Below are positions 35,530 through 43,955 of a stretch of DNA of 64,000 nucleotides, piece by piece. Numbering within the stretch: position 1 is the first letter of the stretch; each line of letters begins with the position of its first letter. The notes under the pieces are model-generated. The model did no database searches. It worked only from the letters and a program-made list of their open reading frames with translations, and had not been told where the DNA came from. Made by a program: the position numbers and the translations under genes. Source of the DNA: JANLUX01 sp031366005 (GTDB lineage Bacteria > Bacteroidota > Bacteroidia > AKYH767-A > OLB10); assembly GCA_031366005.1 (NCBI GenBank), contig JANLZB010000097.1, positions 1-64,000 of the forward strand, read 5' to 3'.

Positions 35530-35551
35530 GAGAATAAATTATACTACAATC

Positions 35552-36307
35552 ATGAATAGAAATAAGTTTACCCCACCAAATGTTGAACTTGCTACAGCGC
35601 GTTATCAGAACCCGGTGATGGATAAATTGTTTGGGCGCACCACACTTGAATGGACTTGTGATGATGGACACAAAGAACAACTTACTGCATCACTGCGTTT
35701 AACAGACTATGAAGGCAACATGCCATCTTTCTATAGTGTAAGAAAATTGCCTTATGTGCTCAAAACATATTTGCAATCAAAAAAATCACCATTGATCAAA
35801 AACCCTGTTCCGTTTCTTACAATGGATGCAATCCGTTTTTTAGATGGATTGATAAGACCTGGATTACGTGTGCTGGAAATTGGCGGAGGAAATTCTTCTC
35901 TTTGGTTTTTAGATCATGGGGTTAACTTAACAACCTATGAGCATGATAAAGATTGGGGAATGATGTTGATGAATGAGGTTCAGAAAAATGCAAACAAGTA
36001 TCACCAGGAACGTTTTAATTTGAAAATGATGGAGGGAATTGATACGATAAAAGACCTTGAAAAATTACCTAATGAATCATTTGATATTTTACTGATCGAT
36101 AGTATGAATGATCATACTCGTAGAACTGCGTGCCTGCGTGCTGCGATGTCAAAAGTAAAAGAGCGTGGATGGATTGTGTTGGATAATTCGGATAACCCTG
36201 CCAACTGGTGTGCTGATGAAATGCTTGAGGGAAAGGAAATGCATCGTTTTACAGGATATGCTCCTATGTCACTGTTCGTTGGTCAAACTACATTCTGGAG
36301 GATGTGA
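35552..36307 (+). CDS. SAM-dependent methyltransferase
   Basis: 251 residues, class I fold: motif I VLEIGGGNSSLWFL, an acidic strand-2 end (YEHDKDW), and DILLIDSMNDHTRR as the post-III strand. It probably methylates a sugar or adds a terminal cap in the surface polysaccharide. 22-nt gap to the gene before. Confidence 0.82.
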   Translation: MNRNKFTPPNVELATARYQNPVMDKLFGRTTLEWTCDDGHKEQLTASLRLTDYEGNMPSFYSVRKLPYVLKTYLQSKKSPLIKNPVPFLTMDAIRFLDGLIRPGLRVLEIGGGNSSLWFLDHGVNLTTYEHDKDWGMMLMNEVQKNANKYHQERFNLKMMEGIDTIKDLEKLPNESFDILLIDSMNDHTRRTACLRAAMSKVKERGWIVLDNSDNPANWCADEMLEGKEMHRFTGYAPMSLFVGQTTFWRM

Positions 36308-36343
36308 TGTGCAACAAAAATTAAAAGTTCAAACTTAAACCGG

Positions 36344-37063
36344 ATGAAAAAGATAATTACTGCAATTGCACGAATGAAAAATCCGGAGTTTCAACTTGAC
36401 AAAGGTGTTTCCAATGAGGTAATTATTTCTTTTGTATTGACAAAAGTAATTGCATTGATTCGCGGTTTGCGTTTGCTTTTTTATTTCAGGATTCCACGTT
36501 TATTATTTCTCGGAAGGAGTGTAAAATTTTTTAACATCCGTAATATTCACTTCGGTAATACGGTTCAGGTTGGTGATTATGTTTTCATGAGCGGTTTAGG
36601 AAATCATGGTTTGTATATAGGTGATCATGTGTGGATCGGATCACATAGCGTAATAAAAGTTTCGTTTTCATTAAACAATTTAGGAGATCATATTGTGATA
36701 GGAAACAATGTGGGTATCGGAGAGTTTGCACATCTGGGCGGAGCTGGAGGATTAACTATTGGTGATGATTGTATCATTGGTCCTTACTTCAGTTGTCATC
36801 CTGAGAATCATCATTTTTCTGATAACGAAAAACTAATCCGGTTGCAGGGAGTATATCGTAAAGGAATAAACATTGGTAAGAATTGCTGGATCGGTGCAAA
36901 GGTTACTGTACTTGATGGAGTTACGATTGGAGAAAATTGTGTGATTGCTGCAGGAGCTGTAGTGAACCAGAATGTACCTTCCAATTGTGTGGCAGGTGGA
37001 GTTCCTGCAAAAGTTATACGCAGCAGAACAAAAGAAGAAATTGCAATTAAAAAAGTGGCTTAA
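36344..37063 (+). CDS. Hexapeptide-repeat acyltransferase
   Basis: 239 residues with left-handed beta-helix hexads (IGDHVWIGSHSVI, IGENCVIAAGAVV) and the GVPAKVI ending of WbbJ/serine-acetyltransferase-like enzymes. The active histidine is likely in CHPENHHF. It probably O- or N-acetylates a sugar from acetyl-CoA. 36-nt gap upstream, 13-nt gap downstream. Confidence 0.88.
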   Translation: MKKIITAIARMKNPEFQLDKGVSNEVIISFVLTKVIALIRGLRLLFYFRIPRLLFLGRSVKFFNIRNIHFGNTVQVGDYVFMSGLGNHGLYIGDHVWIGSHSVIKVSFSLNNLGDHIVIGNNVGIGEFAHLGGAGGLTIGDDCIIGPYFSCHPENHHFSDNEKLIRLQGVYRKGINIGKNCWIGAKVTVLDGVTIGENCVIAAGAVVNQNVPSNCVAGGVPAKVIRSRTKEEIAIKKVA

Positions 37064-37076
37064 AATAAATTCCATC

Positions 37077-38348
37077 ATGACTTCAACACATCACCTCATC
37101 ACCTCAACACTTAAAACCGTCCTGGTAAGCGCTTACGCAGTTAATCCTTATCATGGTTCGGAAAATGGGATGGGATGGAATTTTATTAATCAGATAGCGC
37201 GCTTTAATAAAGTGATTGCGATAACAAGAGAAAACACAAAGCCGCATATTGAATGTTATATGAAAGCGCATCCATCAATAGCATATCAAAACATTAAGTT
37301 TGTTTATTATGATCTGCCTTACTGGATGCGTTTCTGGAAAAAAGGTTCGCGTGGTGCGTTACTTTACTATTATCTATGGCAGTTTTTTATGCCACGTTTT
37401 ATTCGTTCAAAAAAATTAGCTTTCGATATTGTACACAATTTAAATTTTCATAACGATTGGACTCCTTCCCGTTTATGGTTATTGGGTAAACCGTTTGTGT
37501 GGGGACCTATTGGTCATCATCCGCGCATTCCAAAAAATTATGTTTTGCACGTGTATGGAATTCGTAATTATGTTTTAGAAAATTTAAAATGGATGACAAA
37601 AAAGTTTTTCTGGAATATGGATCCCATGTTAAGAAAAACGGTTCAGCATGCTGATGCAGTACTCACAATGAATACCAGTGTGGCAAATGTGCTTCCGTTA
37701 AAAAACAAAAATGTTTTTATGATGCCTTCAGTCAGCTCAGAAAGCATGGCAATTACTAATAAACAACGCAATGAAAATTTTACTGTTCTCTCAGCCGGTC
37801 GTTTTGTTCCGTTAAAGGGATTTGATATAACAATAAAATCATTTGCAAGATTTTATAGTGGATTATCATCATCTCAAAAAGAGAAAACAAAATTGGTTTT
37901 AGTGGGAGATGGTCCTTGCAAAAACTATTTGCAAAAACTGGTAGTTGATTTGGAGATCTGGCAAAGTGTTGAGTTTATAGAATGGATGGATCGTAAAGAA
38001 TTAAAAAATGTGTATGCAGAAGCAAGTGCATTTTTATTTCCATCACACGAAGGAGCAGGAATGGTGGTGGCTGAAGCGTTATCACATGGTTTACCTGTAA
38101 TATGTTTTGACAATTGCGGTCCCGGTGAATTTGTAGATGAATCCTGCGGAATAAGAATTCCTTATACACAATACAATGAAAGCATAACAGATTTTGCGAA
38201 AGCACTTCAAAGTTTAAAAACAAATAAATTCCTTGCGGATAAATTATCACAAGGCGCATTGGAAAAATTTAATAATGAGTTCGACTGGAATGTAAGGGGT
38301 GAGTTGCTTCGTGATGTTTATAATGCTGTATATAGAAAGGCAAGCTGA
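37077..38348 (+). CDS. Glycosyltransferase family 4
   Basis: 423 residues from ATG 37077; a start at 36972 would overlap the acyltransferase by 92 nt. It has AYAVNPYHGSENGMGWNF at the N-domain, LSAGRFVPLKGFD and the EX7E-like EGAGMVVAEALSHGLP in the C-domain. One of four GT-B enzymes in the operon. The donor sugar cannot be predicted. Confidence 0.9.
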   Translation: MTSTHHLITSTLKTVLVSAYAVNPYHGSENGMGWNFINQIARFNKVIAITRENTKPHIECYMKAHPSIAYQNIKFVYYDLPYWMRFWKKGSRGALLYYYLWQFFMPRFIRSKKLAFDIVHNLNFHNDWTPSRLWLLGKPFVWGPIGHHPRIPKNYVLHVYGIRNYVLENLKWMTKKFFWNMDPMLRKTVQHADAVLTMNTSVANVLPLKNKNVFMMPSVSSESMAITNKQRNENFTVLSAGRFVPLKGFDITIKSFARFYSGLSSSQKEKTKLVLVGDGPCKNYLQKLVVDLEIWQSVEFIEWMDRKELKNVYAEASAFLFPSHEGAGMVVAEALSHGLPVICFDNCGPGEFVDESCGIRIPYTQYNESITDFAKALQSLKTNKFLADKLSQGALEKFNNEFDWNVRGELLRDVYNAVYRKAS

Positions 38349-38349
38349 T

Positions 38350-38490
38350 ATGGAAGGACTGTCATTCAGAAGGAAACTTGTCACGTTTGAAAAACCAATG
38401 TTTGATAGCGAAAAAAGTTTGTTTAAAAGAAAACAGCTCAGGCTTTCAAATAATTATTTCCGCTTACTCAAACTCCTGTTAACTATATAA
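38350..38490 (+). CDS. Doubtful short ORF between glycosyltransferase genes
   Basis: 46 residues from ATG 38350, just after the previous stop, basic, no family. It lies almost exactly between two inverted copies of a dispersed repeat (38361-38381 and 38483-38507), whose sequence makes up its N-terminus. It is therefore more likely repeat-derived than a real gene. Confidence 0.25.
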   Translation: MEGLSFRRKLVTFEKPMFDSEKSLFKRKQLRLSNNYFRLLKLLLTI

Positions 38491-38507
38491 CAAGTTTCCT
38501 GAATGAC
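38361..38507. repeat. Second dispersed repeat family, inverted pair
   Basis: GTCATTCAGAAGGAAACTTGT (38361-38381, written here in two parts: GTCATTCAGA, AGGAAACTTGT) and its inverted partner ACAAGTTTCCTGAATGAC (38490-38507), the latter extended to CTATATA at its outer side. The partner ends inside the start codon region of the next glycosyltransferase (ATG 38503). Related copies are at 40861-40886 and 46045-46073. Confidence 0.6.
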
Positions 38508-39591
38508 AACTGAGAATAAAAAAATTGCCTGCGTTCATCTGCTGAATGATTACAGTGGTAGTCCGCTTATTTTTTCAATGGCGATAAAAGGTTTGTTGCT
38601 TGCCGGAAATGATGTGACAATTTACACTTCAAAAAACCGAGAAGGATTTTTAAGCGCGTTAAATGTTAATTACCGATACATCCCTTACAGCTTTCATAAG
38701 AACAAATGGATTCGCCTTGTTAAATTTTTTTATAGTCAGCTTTATTTATTTTTTATGATCATTCGCGATCACCGTAAAATAAAACAGGTGTATGTAAATA
38801 CATTATTGCCATTTGGTGCTGCTCTTGCAGGAAAAATCTGTGGTAAAAAAGTTAGTTATCATTTGCATGAAAGTTATTTGCAGCCCCAATCATTAAAAAA
38901 ATTTCTACGTAGTGTTGCATCCTTTACAGCTGAAGACGCATTGTATGTTTCGAATTATTTAATGAATTCAGAACCATTAAAAGGTGTTCGCAACAACCTT
39001 GTTTATAATGCGCTTCCTGATGAATTTGTGAATAAAGCAAAGCATCATAACTATCATCCGCTAAAAAATAATTTTACAGTGCTCATGATTTGTTCGCTCA
39101 AAGTATATAAAGGAGTGAATGAATTTATTTCACTTGCCAATCGTTTTCCCGCTCTGAATTTTGAAATGGTTTTAAACGCAAATGAAATAGAGGTGGAAGC
39201 TCATTTTTTGAATGTTGCGATTCCATCCAATTTAAAATTATTTACTGTACAGAGTGATGTGCATCCTTTTTATCAGCGTGCAAGCCTCGTTTTAAATCTC
39301 AGCAATCCTGAAAATTGTGTTGAAACATTTGGAATGACTTTGCTTGAAGCAATGTGTTATGGAATTCCGGTTATTGCTCCACCTGTTGGTGGTCCTGCTG
39401 AGTTAATCACCTCTTCCGTAAACGGATTTTGTATTGATGTGAGGGATACTGCACAACTTGATAATGCAATTGAAAAATTTTCTACTGATTTTGAAATGTT
39501 AAATAATGTTTCTCTTAACGCACGCCAAACTGCATTAAAATTTTCGGAGGCTAAGCTTCAACATAATGTGGTGAATACTTTACTTGCGTAG
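38503..39591 (+). CDS. Glycosyltransferase family 4
   Basis: 362 residues, GT-B fold. LLNDYSGSPLIFSMAIKG is the N-domain loop, VLMICSLKVYKGVNEFI opens the C-domain, and ETFGMTLLEAMCYGIPVIA is the EX7E region. The start codon lies in the end of an inverted repeat copy. Confidence 0.9.
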   Translation: MTTENKKIACVHLLNDYSGSPLIFSMAIKGLLLAGNDVTIYTSKNREGFLSALNVNYRYIPYSFHKNKWIRLVKFFYSQLYLFFMIIRDHRKIKQVYVNTLLPFGAALAGKICGKKVSYHLHESYLQPQSLKKFLRSVASFTAEDALYVSNYLMNSEPLKGVRNNLVYNALPDEFVNKAKHHNYHPLKNNFTVLMICSLKVYKGVNEFISLANRFPALNFEMVLNANEIEVEAHFLNVAIPSNLKLFTVQSDVHPFYQRASLVLNLSNPENCVETFGMTLLEAMCYGIPVIAPPVGGPAELITSSVNGFCIDVRDTAQLDNAIEKFSTDFEMLNNVSLNARQTALKFSEAKLQHNVVNTLLA

Positions 39592-39684
39592 ATTTTAACC
39601 AATTTTTAAAAAATCTTACAATTGCAGGAATATGTTCCTGATCGAAGCAACTCTAACAGGCTTGTCGCGTATCAATTACTATCT

Positions 39685-40848
39685 ATGCGAAAACTTAAAG
39701 TTGCCATCATTGGCACCACCGGACTTCCTGCTAAATATGGCGGATTTGAAACGCTTGCTCATAATCTTGTCAATCATCTGAACGATGAACATGACATGAC
39801 GGTGTATTGCAGTGACAGATATTTTGCAAACAGGCATAAGCGTCTCAAAAAATTTAAAAATGCAAAACTGATTTACCTTCCTTTTAATGCCAACGGTTAT
39901 CAGAGCATCATCTATGATTTTATTTCGATTGTGCATGCTTTAATTTATGCTGACGCATTATTAATTCTTGGTGTCTCCGGAACTATATTACTTCCGATAA
40001 TAAAAATATTTTCTTCCAAACCTGTAATCGTGAATATTGACGGACAAGAGTGGAGACGTCCTAAATGGAATTGGATTGCTAAAAGATTTTTAAAGTGGAG
40101 TGAAAGAATTGCGGTTCGTTATGCAGACACCATTATCACTGATAACCGTGTGATTCACGATTATGTTTCACATGAGTATAAAAAGAATTCTGTTTTGATT
40201 GAGTACGGAGCAGATCATGTAAGCAAACAAAAAGTTGATGATGCAGCGTTAGCTAAATATCCATTTCTGGCTTCATCGTATGCTTTTAATGTATGCCGTA
40301 TTGAACCTGAAAACAATATTCATCTCATCTTGGAATCATTTGCGCGACATCCATTCTGGAATTTAGTTATTGTCGGATTGTGGAATCATGGTTCATATGG
40401 AATATCATTGAAAGAAAAATATGGTAACTATCCCAATATTTATTTATTGGATCCCATCTATAACCAGATAGAATTAAATGTGCTTCGCTCCAATACTGAT
40501 TTATATATTCATGGACATAGTGCAGGGGGAACCAATCCCTCCCTCGTTGAAGCCATGTATTTAGGTTTACCGGTAATGGCATTTGATGTGGCATACAATC
40601 GTGAAACTACTTCTCATAAAGCACTTTATTTCCGCAATCCTGATGAGCTTATTCATTTGCTTAACGTAAGCGGTAAGTCTAAGCTGGAAGAAATCAGAAA
40701 AGCTATGTATGAGACTGCAGCCACACGTTATGTGTGGAAAAATATAGCACGCCTTTATAATCGCGAGATTATGAAATGCTGCAAAGTACCGCTAATGTTA
40801 ATCAGTAAAAATGTTTTTCCTGAATTACAGGAAGAATTAGCAGCATGA
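39685..40848 (+). CDS. DUF1972/GT4 rhamnosyltransferase-like glycosyltransferase
   Basis: 387 residues from ATG 39685. The N-terminus MRKLKVAIIGTTGLPAKYGG, then FETLAHNL, is the DUF1972 signature, followed by a GT4 C-domain (GTNPSLVEAMYLGLPVMAFD). DUF1972 proteins include rhamnosyl transferases of exopolysaccharide clusters. The stop overlaps the next start by 4 nt (ATGA). An upstream in-frame start at 39622 lacks homology to the family. Confidence 0.92.
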   Translation: MRKLKVAIIGTTGLPAKYGGFETLAHNLVNHLNDEHDMTVYCSDRYFANRHKRLKKFKNAKLIYLPFNANGYQSIIYDFISIVHALIYADALLILGVSGTILLPIIKIFSSKPVIVNIDGQEWRRPKWNWIAKRFLKWSERIAVRYADTIITDNRVIHDYVSHEYKKNSVLIEYGADHVSKQKVDDAALAKYPFLASSYAFNVCRIEPENNIHLILESFARHPFWNLVIVGLWNHGSYGISLKEKYGNYPNIYLLDPIYNQIELNVLRSNTDLYIHGHSAGGTNPSLVEAMYLGLPVMAFDVAYNRETTSHKALYFRNPDELIHLLNVSGKSKLEEIRKAMYETAATRYVWKNIARLYNREIMKCCKVPLMLISKNVFPELQEELAA

Positions 40849-43800
40849 AATCTATCCCTGTTATTCTGAAAGAAACTTGTGAAATAGCAACAAAAAATTT
40901 GAGCTTATTTAATAGTGATTCAACGCAGTGGTGTTATATTAATTCTGTGCAAACTTTGACTAATCACAAGGAATACATAAGGTTCTTTCAGAAAGATAGC
41001 ATTAAATTTTTTGTTTGCACTTTATTTTTCTTACTGATAAATCTTTTTGCAAAGGCACAAGTAGTGTCTACGCTTGCCGGCTCCGCATACTTAACCGGCT
41101 CCACTGATGGAACAGGAAGTGCTGCGCGATTTAACGGTCCGCACGGAATTGCCTGTGATAAGAGTGGAAATATTTACGTGGCAGATCGTTTCAATCACAA
41201 AATCAGGAAAGTGACTCCGGCTGGTGTTGTTACAACATTTGCAGGCAGCGGAAGCGTGGGAGGTTTTGATGGAACAGGAAGTGCTGCATCTTTCAACGAG
41301 CCCTGGGCAGTTGCTTGTGACACAATGGGGAATGTGTATGTGGCAGACACAAAAAATTATAAGATCAGAAAAATTACTTCTGCAGGAGTTGTAACTACTG
41401 TTGCTGGTGCAGGGGTATTTGGTACAACTAATGGACCAGTAAATATTGCACGGTTCGGATTTTCTTCCGGCATTTGTGTTACGCCTGATGGAAACACTAT
41501 TTATGTTGCAGATCATAACACCCATGTAATAAGAAAGATCAATGGTGGTAATGTTTCAACATTAGCTGGAACAATTTACATTACAGGATCTGATGATGGT
41601 GCAGGAAACGTTGCAACATTCAATCATCCTTATGGAATTGATTTAGATAACAACGGAAATATTATTGTAGCTGATGAATGGAACAACACTATACGTAAAG
41701 TTACTCCATCAGGAAATGTAACTACGCTTGCCGGTGTTGGATTGAATGGAAGTGCTGACGGACAAGTGTCTGCCGCAATGTTTAATTATCCATGGGATGT
41801 TACGGTAGATAACAATGGAAACATTTTTGTTGCTGATGGATTTAATTATAACATTAGAAAAATTAATGTAGCCACATGGATGGTTTCAACTTATGTTGGA
41901 ACTGCCGGTGTACAAGGCGCTAATGACGGCACCGGAGCTGCAGCAAGCTTTGATGGTGCAACAGGAATTGCTTACAATTATTTTGACAATTCTTTTTATG
42001 TTGCCGATGCATATAATTATCTCATCCGGAAAATTTCACAGGTTTCGTCTGTTACAATAACACTTACTACAACAGCAGGTAACAATACTGTTTGCTTTGG
42101 TGACAGCATTGTTTTGCAAGCCTCACCTTCAGGTTTAAATAATTATGTTTTTAAAGAAGGAGCAACAACTATTGGTTCTTCTGCAAATGGTATAATAACA
42201 ATTGCTCCACTTTTACAGGGCAATCATAATATCACCTGCACCGCAACGGATAATAATGGTGCAACTGCCTTTTCAAATACATTATCAATAACAGTTAGTC
42301 CGCAGTTTATTCCCACGGTTTCTCCTTCAGGTAGTATCAGTTTTTGTAATGGAGATTCTTTAATGCTCACTGCACAAAACGGAGCTGCGTATTTATGGTC
42401 GAATGGAAATACAACACAAAGTATTTATATTAACAACAACACTTCAGTTTCAGTTACAGTTACAAATGCCAATGGCTGTAAAGAAATTTCTAATTCAATT
42501 ACTCCAACAGTAATGCAAGGGCCGGTTGCAACAATAACAGCAAGTGGAGCATTAACAATTTGTGCAAATGATTCAGTGCAGTTGAATGCAAGTAACGGTT
42601 CATCATGGTTGTGGACCAATGGAGTCACCACGCAAAACATTTATGCTAACGCACAGGGGAATTATGCAGTTGCCATTACCGGAGTAAATGGCTGTAAAAC
42701 AATTTCATCTCCTGTTACTGTTAATCATTTTGCGGGAAGCCAGGCAAGCATTATTCCTGTAGGTCCTGTTACTATTGTACAGGGAAACACAATTACTCTT
42801 AATGCAACTACAGGATCAACCTATCAGTGGTCAAATGGGTTAACTACTCAAACGATTGTAGTAAACGCAAGTGGAAATTATATAGTGACCGTTACCAATA
42901 CCAATGGGTGTGTTTCACAATCAAATGCAATGCAGGTAAATGTGATTGCAGCACAACAAATGATTAATGCATTAGGTTCTACAAGCTTTTGTGATGGCTA
43001 TTCAGTGTTGTTAAATTCTTATTTCTCACAAGGCAATCAATGGTATTTTAACGGACAGGTTTTAAATGGTGAAACAAATCAGCAACTTAGCGCAACTGAC
43101 AGCGGATATTATTCAGTTGCAGTTTTTCAGAATGGAAACTGGCTATATTCTGATTCTATACTTGTTCAGGTTTTTACTAGCCCTCAGATGCCTGTTGTTT
43201 CCGATACTTCTGTTTGTTCCGGTAATTCTGTTTTGTTAAAAGCACAATCTCTGGATGGGGCAAACATGCAATGGTATGACCAGGATACAAGTGGAAATTT
43301 ATTAGGATCAGGAAATGTTTTTACAACACCAATGCTTAATCAGCAAACTGTTTATTATGTGCAGACAACTTCGGCCAACGGTTGTACAAGTGTTGACAGA
43401 AGCGCATTAACAGTCTATGTAAATCCTACTCCTCTGGCATCATTCAATTCTACAATGCAATCTCAAAACGGAAGTTTTACTGTTTCATTTAACAATACAA
43501 CACAATACGGTGATACTTATATATGGATATTCGGTGATTCATCATCTGCATCAAATCTATCAACACAGATAAACCCTATACATACATTTAACCAGGCAGG
43601 AACTTATAATGTGATTTTAATTGCAACCAATGCAAGCGGATGTGTGGATACTATCTCGCAAAAAATAATTGTTAATAACAACAAAGACCTGTTTATCCCT
43701 ACCACCTTCACTCCAAACAATGACGGAATGAATGATATATTTCGCGTAAGAGGAAATAATTTTCAGGTGAATGAAATGATAATTTATGATCAGTGGGGAA

Positions 43801-43955
43801 CATTGATTTATCAAACCGATACATCAAAACCAACATGGGATGGAACAAGCAATGGAGAGCTGGTACAAAACGGAACTTACGTTTATCGTATTCATGTTAC
43901 CATAAAAAATAATGAAGAGCAAGTATTGACGGGAGCAATAACAGTGATCAAATGA
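40845..43955 (+). CDS. NHL-repeat/Ig-repeat adhesin with CHU_C sorting domain
   Basis: 1,036 residues. Residues 1-50 are an odd extension; the signal peptide core is about 54-72 (FFVCTLFFLLINLFAKA). Then come six NHL-like repeats forming a propeller (about 75-400, PHGIACDKSGNIYVADRFNHKIRKV), three to four Ig-like repeats (SNGNTTQSIY), a PKD domain (about 865-945, YIWIFGDSS) and the CHU_C domain (from TTFTPNNDGMNDIF). T9SS should export it. It overlaps the glycosyltransferase upstream and the sprF-like gene downstream by 4 nt each. An internal start (GTG codon 35 or TTG 40956) would give a normal signal peptide. Confidence 0.88.
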   Translation: MKSIPVILKETCEIATKNLSLFNSDSTQWCYINSVQTLTNHKEYIRFFQKDSIKFFVCTLFFLLINLFAKAQVVSTLAGSAYLTGSTDGTGSAARFNGPHGIACDKSGNIYVADRFNHKIRKVTPAGVVTTFAGSGSVGGFDGTGSAASFNEPWAVACDTMGNVYVADTKNYKIRKITSAGVVTTVAGAGVFGTTNGPVNIARFGFSSGICVTPDGNTIYVADHNTHVIRKINGGNVSTLAGTIYITGSDDGAGNVATFNHPYGIDLDNNGNIIVADEWNNTIRKVTPSGNVTTLAGVGLNGSADGQVSAAMFNYPWDVTVDNNGNIFVADGFNYNIRKINVATWMVSTYVGTAGVQGANDGTGAAASFDGATGIAYNYFDNSFYVADAYNYLIRKISQVSSVTITLTTTAGNNTVCFGDSIVLQASPSGLNNYVFKEGATTIGSSANGIITIAPLLQGNHNITCTATDNNGATAFSNTLSITVSPQFIPTVSPSGSISFCNGDSLMLTAQNGAAYLWSNGNTTQSIYINNNTSVSVTVTNANGCKEISNSITPTVMQGPVATITASGALTICANDSVQLNASNGSSWLWTNGVTTQNIYANAQGNYAVAITGVNGCKTISSPVTVNHFAGSQASIIPVGPVTIVQGNTITLNATTGSTYQWSNGLTTQTIVVNASGNYIVTVTNTNGCVSQSNAMQVNVIAAQQMINALGSTSFCDGYSVLLNSYFSQGNQWYFNGQVLNGETNQQLSATDSGYYSVAVFQNGNWLYSDSILVQVFTSPQMPVVSDTSVCSGNSVLLKAQSLDGANMQWYDQDTSGNLLGSGNVFTTPMLNQQTVYYVQTTSANGCTSVDRSALTVYVNPTPLASFNSTMQSQNGSFTVSFNNTTQYGDTYIWIFGDSSSASNLSTQINPIHTFNQAGTYNVILIATNASGCVDTISQKIIVNNNKDLFIPTTFTPNNDGMNDIFRVRGNNFQVNEMIIYDQWGTLIYQTDTSKPTWDGTSNGELVQNGTYVYRIHVTIKNNEEQVLTGAITVIK
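40861..40886. repeat. Second-family repeat copy inside the NHL gene's N-terminal extension
   Basis: TTATTCTGAAAGAAACTTGT followed by GAAATAG, matching the family at 38361 and 46045 (TTCAGAAAGAAACTTGT...). In frame it encodes ILKETCEIA. Confidence 0.5.
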